Shown in pieces: positions 1 to 5,372 of a DNA stretch of 8,030 nt. The stretch's first letter is position 1. Each line of letters opens with the position of its first letter. The position numbers and the translations under genes were made by a program. Location of the stretch: positions 1 through 8,030 of the forward strand of contig JAGXIA010000066.1 of assembly GCA_024635885.1 (NCBI GenBank). Direction: 5' to 3'. The notes beneath the pieces were generated by a model. It was not told the DNA's origin. It saw nothing but the letters and a program-made list of their open reading frames with translations, and did no database searches. This stretch comes from Helicobacteraceae bacterium. Its GTDB lineage: Bacteria > Campylobacterota > Campylobacteria > Campylobacterales > Sulfurimonadaceae.

Positions 1-303
1 AGTAGTTATATCTAAACCACTTTCACTGTATCGGTTAACACTAATTTGCTGTCTTAAAAGATTGTTGCCAGGAAGTGTAAAAACCGGACAATCAAGAGAT
101 ACCTCAAGACCATACATCATCCCGCCATCTATAGCACTATTGCTAAAGCCCATATATCCACTGACTAAAGCTACTTCAATATTTGTTTTATAGTTATCAT
201 TTGTAAATATTGGGAATGCTTGGAACTCATCCGCCGAGTACAATGAACTCGATAATAACGCGCTACCTGCTAATGCTAACAAACTTTTGTTAATAAATCT
301 CAT
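1..303 (-). CDS. Secreted, probable outer-membrane beta-barrel protein (5' part only)
   Basis: This is the first 101 codons of a minus-strand gene that continues past the left edge. It starts at ATG (303-301) with an AGGAG ribosome-binding site 5 nt upstream (309-313). The protein begins with a Sec signal peptide: MRFINK, a hydrophobic alanine/leucine/serine core, and a likely cleavage site near residue 24 (YSA before DEF). The mature part shows alternating polar/hydrophobic stretches rich in Gly, Ser, Tyr and Asn, for example EVALVSGYMGF and GLEVSLDCPVF, which resemble beta-barrel strands. Small outer-membrane beta-barrel proteins of this sort are common in Campylobacterota, but I cannot name the family with certainty. 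It is divergent from the polymerase gene, with 132 bp between the two starts. A periplasmic beta-rich protein is the main alternative. The coding assignment is secure; the location is inferred. Confidence 0.75.
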   Translation of the reverse strand, partial: MRFINKSLLALAGSALLSSSLYSADEFQAFPIFTNDNYKTNIEVALVSGYMGFSNSAIDGGMMYGLEVSLDCPVFTLPGNNLLRQQISVNRYSESGLDITT

Positions 304-333
304 TTTTTCTCCTGTGAGTGTTATTTTAATAAG

Positions 334-344
334 TTTATATCATA
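334..344 (-). promoter_or_regulatory. Candidate -10 region for the secreted protein gene
   Basis: On the minus strand this reads TATGATATAAA, holding two overlapping -10-like hexamers (TATGAT and TATAAA). Initiation 6-8 nt downstream would give a leader of roughly 25 nt ending in the AGGAG site. No clear -35 is visible, as is usual for epsilonproteobacterial sigma-70 promoters. No comparably good promoter was seen for the polymerase gene on the other strand of this spacer. Confidence 0.4.
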
Positions 345-435
345 AAATTATCACTTAAATGTAATCTAGTAACTATTTATTTTCAATTTGCCATATTTTC
401 AGACTTGGCATGTGGAATTAAGTAAGATATCGACT

Positions 436-1707
436 ATGAAAATACACATAGATATAGACTGCTTTTTTGTCTCAGCTGCTCGCATTGCAGATATTTCTCT
501 TGAACACAAGCCTGTAGCTATTGGCGGAAGAAGTGATACTAAGATTTTCACTAAAGATGCAAAAAAGCAAACTGCAAACTTTGAAAACTCCGGTTCCTTT
601 GTTCCTACATTTTATAAAACCTATGAAGAGAGCGATGATGACATAAATGCTTTTAAAGATGAAGACGGTCGTATACGCGGAATTCTTACAACATCTTCTT
701 ATGAAGCCAGAGCGTATGGAATAAAAACTGCCATGAGCATAAGAGAGGCTCTTGGTCTTTGCCCTCATCTTATTATTAAAGCTCCGAACATGTCTTTGTA
801 TCAGCAGCTTTCTCATGAACTTCATGAATTTTTAGCCTCAAGAATTCCACTTATTGAACAAGCCAGCATAGATGAATTTTACGGTGATTTACAAGGGTGG
901 ATAGAAGACGAAGATGTGCCTCAGTTTATAGATAACCTTAGACATGAAATAAAAAAAGTCATAAAAATTCCCGTATCTATAGGCGCTGCAAAAACAAGAT
1001 ATATTGCTAAACTTGCAACCACCTATGCTAAACCTTTTGGCTGTAAAACCATATATGCCCATGAACTCGACAAGTTTGTAAACCCCATAAAGGTTGAAAA
1101 TTTTGCAGGTATTGGTAAAAGTATGAAGGCAAAACTGCAATCTGTACAGATTCATACACTTGGCGATTTAAAAAACAGAAGAGGAACGATTGAATCTTGG
1201 GGCCCTTATGCAAAAGATTTATATAAACGTGTAAGCGGAATCAGCGATGCTCCAATAGTTACTACTTCAAAAAGAAAATCCATCGGAATATCGCGCACCT
1301 TTGATCCTCTTCACGATAGAGTGGAATTACAAAGAAGAGTCCATGTGCTTGCCCGTCATCTTAGTTTTGCCATCTTAAAGTTAAAAGTTATTCCTACTGT
1401 TTTTAACCTTAGCATAGCTTACGAGATGAATCAAAAATCTCATAAGAATATAAGCCTTTGTGAAATCTTTACTGAAAAAAAGTTTGACTCTTTATGCATT
1501 TCACTTTTTAACGAAGCAGACAATCAAAGACGACTTCGTGTCATACGCATAAGTATAAACTGCTCGAGTTTTACAAGAGACTCTAAAAAAGAGTTGTCAC
1601 TTATAGGTTTCAATGATGAGCAGAAAATGAAAAAGCTTACTGACAACACACAAATCCTGCGTGAAAAGTATGGAATAGATGCATTAAAATGGGGAAGTGA
1701 AATGTAG
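436..1707 (+). CDS. Y-family DNA polymerase (DinB/Pol IV-like) with an insertion after the first palm strand
   Basis: Translesion DNA polymerase that would copy damaged templates without proofreading. I chose ATG 436 (423 aa) over the in-frame TTG at 388, because it gives the canonical family start MKIHIDIDCFF; the ribosome-binding site is weak for both. Metal ligands are D6 and D146-E147 (SIDEFYGD), and F11 sits at the steric-gate position. SIGAAKTRYIAKLA (181-194) and AKPFGCKTIY (198-207) match the later palm motifs. A helix-hairpin-helix thumb motif lies at about 220-245 (FAGIGKSMKAKL). The little-finger domain begins near KSIGISRTF (281-289) and runs to about 385. Residues 32-80 replace a segment of about 5 residues in E. 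coli DinB, giving an insertion of roughly 45 residues. The C-terminus has ELSLIGF (386-392), a degenerate version of the QLSLF clamp-binding motif. The DUF234 gene follows on the same strand. No LexA-type box was found. The family is secure; the exact DinB subtype is not. Confidence 0.9.
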   Translation: MKIHIDIDCFFVSAARIADISLEHKPVAIGGRSDTKIFTKDAKKQTANFENSGSFVPTFYKTYEESDDDINAFKDEDGRIRGILTTSSYEARAYGIKTAMSIREALGLCPHLIIKAPNMSLYQQLSHELHEFLASRIPLIEQASIDEFYGDLQGWIEDEDVPQFIDNLRHEIKKVIKIPVSIGAAKTRYIAKLATTYAKPFGCKTIYAHELDKFVNPIKVENFAGIGKSMKAKLQSVQIHTLGDLKNRRGTIESWGPYAKDLYKRVSGISDAPIVTTSKRKSIGISRTFDPLHDRVELQRRVHVLARHLSFAILKLKVIPTVFNLSIAYEMNQKSHKNISLCEIFTEKKFDSLCISLFNEADNQRRLRVIRISINCSSFTRDSKKELSLIGFNDEQKMKKLTDNTQILREKYGIDALKWGSEM

Positions 1708-1737
1708 GGCATTATTGTATGAATATTGCAAATTAAT

Positions 1738-1748
1738 TATGATAGAAT
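1738..1748 (+). promoter_or_regulatory. Candidate -10 region just upstream of the DUF234 gene
   Basis: TATGAT (1738-1743) and the overlapping TAGAAT (1743-1748) each differ from the TATAAT consensus by one base. They lie 6-17 nt before ATG 1755, so transcripts would have almost no leader, and no Shine-Dalgarno sequence precedes that ATG. This suggests an own promoter with leaderless or near-leaderless initiation, in addition to any readthrough from the polymerase gene. The region is very AT-rich, so chance matches are likely. Confidence 0.35.
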
Positions 1749-1754
1749 AAATGC

Positions 1755-2699
1755 ATGATTAGATTTAAACTTATTGACCAATTCCGTTCCTTTTATTTTA
1801 GGAATTATCCTGATGATATGGAACAGCTTATAGAATATTTTTCAGTTTTTGGCGGTCTTGGTTGGGAAGTAGATGTCTCAAAGCCTATTGAAGTCTTAAT
1901 TGAAGAGCTTATTTTAGAAAATTTTGACCTTATTCATGAAAAAATTGAGCACCTGACTCTTGGAGAAAAAAATAACCAGAGACTTTTACGTGCTTTAGCT
2001 GTTGGAGACAGAAGAATATTCTCGGCCTTCAACAGAGCCGGTTTAAACAATGGAAACGGCGGCGCAGCACTTAACTATTTACAAGAAAAAGGTTTAGTAC
2101 AAATAGAGTACTCACGCGAAGAGTCACCTAAAACTTCAAATCCACATGCCAAACTAAAAAGAGAAGAAGCAAGGCGAAGAATTTCGCATAAAGTTCTCTT
2201 TACGCAACCCTTTGTAAGATTCTGGTTTTATTTTATAGCTAAGTATACAAAAGATATACAAGCTAAAAATTACACAAATGTAATGAAGAACTTTCAAGTG
2301 AGACGTAACAGCTATACAAGTTTGGTTTTTGAAGAGCTATCGGAAGTTTTACTTAACTACCATCTCAGAGATGCCCATATTGTCAGTTCAGGGAGTTATT
2401 GGGACGCAAATGTAGAAATAGACATTTTGACAATCACACACGATGAAAAAATCTATGTGGGTGAGTGCAAATGGACAAACCATAAGGTAAATAAAAGTGA
2501 ACTTCATAAAATTCTGGACAAATGTGAAAGGTTAAATATAAAAGCTACTCAAATAGCACTTTTTTCTAAGAGGGGTTTTTCTAAAGAGTTAAAGAGCAAG
2601 CAAGGCAAAAATTTAGCACTCTACAGTGCTGAAGACTTTAAAGCACTTATAAAGAAAAGCTCAAAACACGAACTTATAGAAGACTTTATAGTTAGCTAA
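1755..2699 (+). CDS. Stand-alone DUF234 protein with PD-(D/E)XK nuclease signature
   Basis: DUF234 normally forms the C-terminal part of archaeal-type AAA ATPases, often with a restriction-endonuclease-like fold. This 314-aa protein has no Walker A or B motif, so it lacks the ATPase. Residues about 72-120 look like a winged helix (LLRALAVGDRRIFSAF, then NYLQEKGLVQIEY). Residues 149-163 carry the TQPFVRFWFYFIAKY segment typical of the family. The putative nuclease core runs from about 190 to 275: a helix with E194, then D223 in EIDIL, then E237 and K239 in GECKW, giving the E...D...ExK arrangement of PD-(D/E)XK enzymes. It starts at ATG 1755, 47 bp after the polymerase stop, without a Shine-Dalgarno sequence. 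Its TAA stop overlaps the stop of the convergent J-protein gene. The domain call is fairly secure; nuclease activity, substrate and any link to the polymerase are inferred. Confidence 0.75.
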   Translation: MIRFKLIDQFRSFYFRNYPDDMEQLIEYFSVFGGLGWEVDVSKPIEVLIEELILENFDLIHEKIEHLTLGEKNNQRLLRALAVGDRRIFSAFNRAGLNNGNGGAALNYLQEKGLVQIEYSREESPKTSNPHAKLKREEARRRISHKVLFTQPFVRFWFYFIAKYTKDIQAKNYTNVMKNFQVRRNSYTSLVFEELSEVLLNYHLRDAHIVSSGSYWDANVEIDILTITHDEKIYVGECKWTNHKVNKSELHKILDKCERLNIKATQIALFSKRGFSKELKSKQGKNLALYSAEDFKALIKKSSKHELIEDFIVS

Positions 2700-3499
2700 G
2701 AGACTATTCTCAGCGCTGTATATGCTTCTTGCAAAAGTTGGAATTTTTGAGTGTAGTGTTTGATCATATGTGGATTTTCATGAAAAATCTTATCTGGGTG
2801 GTACACTTTAGTTAGTTTTTTATAACTCTGTTTCAAAGCATCCTGACTGGCTCCCATAGGACATTCCAAAACTGTATAATGATGAATATTTTCATTATTT
2901 TCTTGACTCTTGCATAAATCACCAAAACTAAAACTCGCAAAATCTGAATAAAGCTTACTCATAAAATGATTATCAAAAGTATACTGAACCTGGTAATGCA
3001 AAATATGTCGTTTATTCAAAGCACGTTCCAGTCTTGATTTTGCTTTATAGTCTGAAACATCAATGACTAAAGAGACATCTGTCCCTTTTTCCACATAAAC
3101 TTCAAGCTGTGAACGAAGATAATTTAAAACCCATAAGTTTGGATAATCTAAGGTTATTAAGACTGTATTCTTGTCATATGCATAAAGATTTACTTTTATT
3201 GTTTCAGGGTCTTGAATTCTACTTAACTCGATTTTAATAGGTTGCGTCGAGTATTTAAGCATAGAACGTAAAAAGAATTCATGTGAAAACTCATGCATAG
3301 AAGCATAATATTCACTAAGCTCTCGTAAAAACTTTTCTCTCTCTGTCTTTAAGCTCTCATTTTTAAATACCAAAACAGCCTTGGGTAAAAAAAGCATGCC
3401 TCTAGTGTGGTCATTTAAAAAATCTCGCATCCACTGGGTATTTAATGTCTCAAATTCAGTAGTAATAAGAATAAGATTATTGCGTAATACAATGTCCAT
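2696..3499 (-). CDS. J-domain protein with unassigned N-terminal region
   Basis: 267-aa cytoplasmic protein with a J domain at the extreme C-terminus (about 207-267): YTVLECPMGAS, then a helix with ALKQSYKKLTKVYHPDK carrying the diagnostic HPD triad (234-236), then FQLLQEAYTAL. J domains stimulate DnaK ATPase, so it probably recruits Hsp70 to a client. It lacks the Gly/Phe-rich region and zinc-finger cysteines of DnaJ, making it a class III J protein. I do not recognise residues 1-200. They show no signal peptide or membrane segment and look mixed alpha/beta, including the strands VNLYAYDKNTVLITLDYP and DVSLVIDVSD. The ATG (3499-3497) has AGGA 3 nt upstream, a rather short spacing. It lies 70 bp downstream of aguB on the same strand, so partial co-transcription with aguB is possible. 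The J domain is secure; the client is unknown. Confidence 0.85.
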   Translation of the reverse strand: MDIVLRNNLILITTEFETLNTQWMRDFLNDHTRGMLFLPKAVLVFKNESLKTEREKFLRELSEYYASMHEFSHEFFLRSMLKYSTQPIKIELSRIQDPETIKVNLYAYDKNTVLITLDYPNLWVLNYLRSQLEVYVEKGTDVSLVIDVSDYKAKSRLERALNKRHILHYQVQYTFDNHFMSKLYSDFASFSFGDLCKSQENNENIHHYTVLECPMGASQDALKQSYKKLTKVYHPDKIFHENPHMIKHYTQKFQLLQEAYTALRIVS

Positions 3500-3520
3500 T
3501 GTTCCTACTTTTATTCAATT

Positions 3521-3526
3521 ATTTTA
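3521..3526 (-). promoter_or_regulatory. Weak candidate -10 for the J-protein gene
   Basis: The minus strand reads TAAAAT here, within the 70-bp gap after aguB, and would start transcription about 15 nt before the start codon. A TTGGAA (3546-3551) lies 19 nt upstream as a possible -35. The match is ordinary for such AT-rich DNA. I see no terminator hairpin after aguB in this gap, so readthrough is the other possibility. Confidence 0.25.
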
Positions 3527-3569
3527 TCAAATAAAGCAATATTAGTTCCAATTATCTGTTAAATGCTTG

Positions 3570-4433
3570 TCAATCTTTCTTACACAAAAGATGGTAAGAA
3601 TCAGCCTGTCTATCTCGTATTAAACCCCAATACTCTCTTTGTTTTGCATTTTCTCTCAAGTCAAACTCAGCATAAATAATCTCTTCTTTATCTCTGCTCG
3701 CTTCAGCTATTTTTGCACCTGTATAATCAGTTATAAACGAAGAACCATAAAAATTTAAAGAACAGCTCTCTCCTGTTTCTTTGCCGATACGGTTTGCAAC
3801 TACTACGGGAACAGTATTTGTCGCCGCATGCCCCATCTGAACTCTTTGCCAATGCTCTTTTGAGTCTAAGAGTATTTCAGGCTCACTTCCTATGGCAGTC
3901 GGGTAAAAAATAATCTCCGCACCCATAAGTGTCAAGGCTCTTGCAGTTTCACAAAACCATTGATCCCAACAGATACCTACACCTATTTTTCCACATGCCG
4001 TGTTGTAGACTTTAAAGCCGGAATCTCCCGGTTTAAAGTAATACTTCTCTTCATACCCAGGACCGTCTGGAATGTGAGTTTTACGGTAATTATCCATAAT
4101 CGTGCCATCGCTGTCCACGACAACAAGAGAGTTAAAATAGTCCGTATTACTTTTTTCAAAATAACTCACTAATATAACAACTTCTAACTCTTTGGCTAAG
4201 TGTGAAAAATGTTCTATCAGTTTGTTGTCTTTGAGCGGAGTTGCCCATGAAAAGTATTTTTCATCCATATCTTTACAAAAATAAAGACCTTCAAAAAGTT
4301 CTGGTAAAAGTATTATTTGTGCACCATTTTGAGCAGACTCCCTGACTAGTTTATCTGCTTTGTCGACATTAGACTGTTTATCATCACTCATGGACATCTG
4401 AATTGCACTGACTTTTACCATATTATTTTCCAT
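3570..4433 (-). CDS. aguB: N-carbamoylputrescine amidohydrolase
   Basis: Nitrilase-superfamily enzyme that hydrolyses N-carbamoylputrescine to putrescine, CO2 and ammonia, the last step of the agmatine deiminase route to polyamines in the cytoplasm. The full catalytic triad is present: E45 in LLPELFEG, K118 in RKTHIPDGPGY and C155 in GICWDQWF. The stretches HIPDGPGYEEKYYF and ICWDQWFCETARALTLMGAEI are characteristic of AguB rather than of generic amidases. The 287-aa length is normal for the family. The annotated ATG is at 4433, but ATG 4421 (residue 5, MVKVSAIQM) may be the real start: it matches the usual family N-terminus and has GGA 8 nt upstream. It lies 11 bp (or 23 bp) downstream of ppiC and is probably co-transcribed. 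The partner aguA (agmatine deiminase) is not in the window. Confidence in family and function is high. Confidence 0.92.
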   Translation of the reverse strand: MENNMVKVSAIQMSMSDDKQSNVDKADKLVRESAQNGAQIILLPELFEGLYFCKDMDEKYFSWATPLKDNKLIEHFSHLAKELEVVILVSYFEKSNTDYFNSLVVVDSDGTIMDNYRKTHIPDGPGYEEKYYFKPGDSGFKVYNTACGKIGVGICWDQWFCETARALTLMGAEIIFYPTAIGSEPEILLDSKEHWQRVQMGHAATNTVPVVVANRIGKETGESCSLNFYGSSFITDYTGAKIAEASRDKEEIIYAEFDLRENAKQREYWGLIRDRQADSYHLLCKKD

Positions 4434-4435
4434 CT

Positions 4436-4449
4436 GTTAAGATATTAAC
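4436..4449. repeat. Short inverted repeat between ppiC and aguB
   Basis: GTTAA (4436-4440) and TTAAC (4445-4449) form a perfect 5-bp inverted repeat with a 4-base GATA loop. It spans the ppiC stop codon and the gap before aguB. It is too short and AT-rich to be a terminator and may be chance. Confidence 0.25.
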
Positions 4450-4723
4450 CTCTGCTTGTTATTTCTAAAAGATGATAACCAAACTGAGTTTGAACAGGAC
4501 CATATAAAACCCCTACATCACCACTAAAAACTACCTCATCAAACTCAGGAACCATTTGACCGGGACCAAATTTACCTAAGTCTCCACCTTGAGAGCCCGA
4601 TGGACACTGTGAATGTTCCTGCGCTACACTCTCAAAACTTGCTCCGTTTTGAATCTCTTCTTTTAAAGTATTACACTCTTGCTCAGTTCCTACTAAAATA
4701 TGTCTTGCTGTTGCGTATGCCAT
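4445..4723 (-). CDS. ppiC: Parvulin-type peptidyl-prolyl cis-trans isomerase (PpiC-like)
   Basis: A single-domain parvulin that accelerates cis-trans isomerisation of peptidyl-prolyl bonds. At 92 aa it matches the length of E. coli PpiC (93 aa) and aligns with it by eye from end to end: ARHILV at the N-terminus, HSQCPSGSQGGDLG, GQMVPEFDEVVF, and GPVQTQFGYHLLEI at the C-terminus. Parvulin active-site residues are in place: H8, C40, M57, F61, F81 and H84. There is no signal peptide or membrane anchor, so it is cytoplasmic, unlike SurA or PrsA. The ATG (4723-4721) is preceded by a good ribosome-binding site (AAGGAAG on the minus strand, 4727-4733). aguB follows within 11-23 bp, suggesting a two-gene operon, although there is no obvious functional tie between them. 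Confidence 0.92.
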   Translation of the reverse strand: MAYATARHILVGTEQECNTLKEEIQNGASFESVAQEHSQCPSGSQGGDLGKFGPGQMVPEFDEVVFSGDVGVLYGPVQTQFGYHLLEITSRG

Positions 4724-4741
4724 TTATCTTCCTTAATGTTT

Positions 4742-4747
4742 ATAATA
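4742..4747 (-). promoter_or_regulatory. Candidate -10 of the ppiC-aguB operon
   Basis: The minus strand reads TATTAT here, inside ACATATTATAAAC. Initiation about 7 nt downstream would fall just before the AAGGAAG ribosome-binding site of ppiC, giving a very short leader. On the opposite strand the overlapping 4741-4746 is a perfect TATAAT, but no gene starts close enough on that strand to use it plausibly. Confidence 0.4.
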
Positions 4748-4779
4748 TGTAATTTTACTCTAATTTCATTTGCTTTGAA

Positions 4780-4799
4780 AATTATTAATGTTAATAATT
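4780..4799. promoter_or_regulatory. Palindromic candidate operator between ppiC and the lipoprotein gene
   Basis: AATTATTAA (4780-4788) and TTAATAATT (4791-4799) are perfect reverse complements separated by TG. The 18 paired bases sit near the middle of the 144-bp divergent spacer, 57 bp from the ppiC start and 69 bp from the lipoprotein start. The size and symmetry suit a dimeric transcription factor. The base content is loosely like AT-rich Fur-family sites of this phylum, but the half-site orientation does not match the TAATAATnATTATTA consensus, so I do not assign a regulator. The spacer is so AT-rich that chance must be considered. Confidence 0.4.
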
Positions 4800-4836
4800 A
4801 AATTTGTATTGCCTTATGCTTAATAGTTCACTTTAG

Positions 4837-4848
4837 TATTATTATAAA
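4837..4848 (+). promoter_or_regulatory. Candidate -10 of the lipoprotein gene
   Basis: Overlapping TATTAT (4837-4842 and 4840-4845) and TATAAA (4843-4848) elements lie 20-31 nt before the start codon. Initiation around 4850-4855 would give a short leader that includes the GGAGA ribosome-binding site (4859-4863). No convincing -35 is present; a TTGCCT at 4809-4814 is too far upstream. Confidence 0.45.
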
Positions 4849-4867
4849 AATTAACATTGGAGAAATC

Positions 4868-5368
4868 ATGCAAAAAATATTTATAGGGCTTTTAACACTT
4901 TTTTTATTTATAGGGTGTAGTTCAAATACTCCTACAGAGGGAAAAATTGAACCAAAACTTATAGTAAGTCACAGTTTAGCGGATCTTAAACTTAACGACC
5001 AAAATGGAAATGAACAAGGGATAGATGCAGACACAAAAAAAGTTATTTTCGCATTTTCAAAAGAAAATGGCCATACATGTAATGACTTTTTTGCAACAAA
5101 AGATGATTCTTATTTAAAAGACAATAACACTCAGTTTGTAGCAGATGTAAGTTCAGCTCCATCTTTAATAAGAAGTATGTTTATTATGCCGGGTCTTAAA
5201 GATTTTAACCACCCTATTTTAGTCATCGACAATGCAATAGTGTCTGCTGCATATAAAACAGAAGAAAATAGTGAGAAAATTGTACTTGTCAGGTTAGATA
5301 ATCAAGTGATTACTGAGATAAAGTACTTAAATAATGTAGAAGAATTAGAAAAAGAGATAGAAAAGTAA
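4868..5368 (+). CDS. Small lipoprotein, possible thioredoxin-like fold with one cysteine
   Basis: 166-aa exported lipoprotein that I cannot assign to a named family. A lipoprotein signal peptide is clear: MQK, a hydrophobic core, then a lipobox (LFIG before C17), after which SSN should be the mature N-terminus. The residues after the lipidated cysteine carry no Asp at +2, but sorting rules in this phylum are not certain, so the target membrane is open. The mature domain has alternating strands and helices: KVIFAF (58-63), then HTC with the only other cysteine at C71, then TQFVADVSSAPS and HPILVID. This layout loosely recalls a thioredoxin fold with a single cysteine. The C-terminus is a charged helix (VEELEKEIEK). 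It starts at ATG 4868 with GGAGA 4 nt upstream, is monocistronic, is divergent from ppiC and converges on recD2. The lipoprotein call is strong; the fold is tentative. Confidence 0.8.
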   Translation: MQKIFIGLLTLFLFIGCSSNTPTEGKIEPKLIVSHSLADLKLNDQNGNEQGIDADTKKVIFAFSKENGHTCNDFFATKDDSYLKDNNTQFVADVSSAPSLIRSMFIMPGLKDFNHPILVIDNAIVSAAYKTEENSEKIVLVRLDNQVITEIKYLNNVEELEKEIEK

Positions 5369-5372
5369 CTCT

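Noticed and set aside
389..410. TGCCA...TGGCA inverted repeat upstream of the polymerase as an SOS or other operator
   Set aside because: The arms are only 5 bp with a 12-bp spacer, which is expected by chance. It does not match a LexA box, and LexA is generally absent from this phylum.
388..435. TTG 388 as an upstream start of the polymerase, adding 16 residues
   Set aside because: The family N-terminus begins at the MKIHIDID equivalent, ATG 436. The extra residues resemble no extension I know and have no ribosome-binding site.
472..1213. Minus-strand open frames at 472-825, 889-1155 and 1028-1213
   Set aside because: They lie antisense to the polymerase gene, whose motifs are continuous through the region. 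Their translations show no recognisable domain, and no ribosome-binding site supports them.
1524..1712. Minus-strand open frame over the polymerase 3' end
   Set aside because: It is antisense to the little-finger and C-terminal codons, is short, and has no homology-like motifs.
2711..2718. CAGCGCTG palindrome near the convergent stops as a terminator
   Set aside because: It is an 8-bp self-complementary site with no loop and no following T-run, inside J-protein codons.
1755..3499. DUF234 nuclease plus J protein as a toxin-antitoxin or defence pair
   Set aside because: The genes are convergent rather than co-transcribed, and there are no other defence genes, mobile-element remnants or composition shifts around them.
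3960..4172. Plus-strand open frame inside aguB
   Set aside because: It overlaps the catalytic Cys and Lys region of aguB on the other strand, and its composition looks like a shadow translation.
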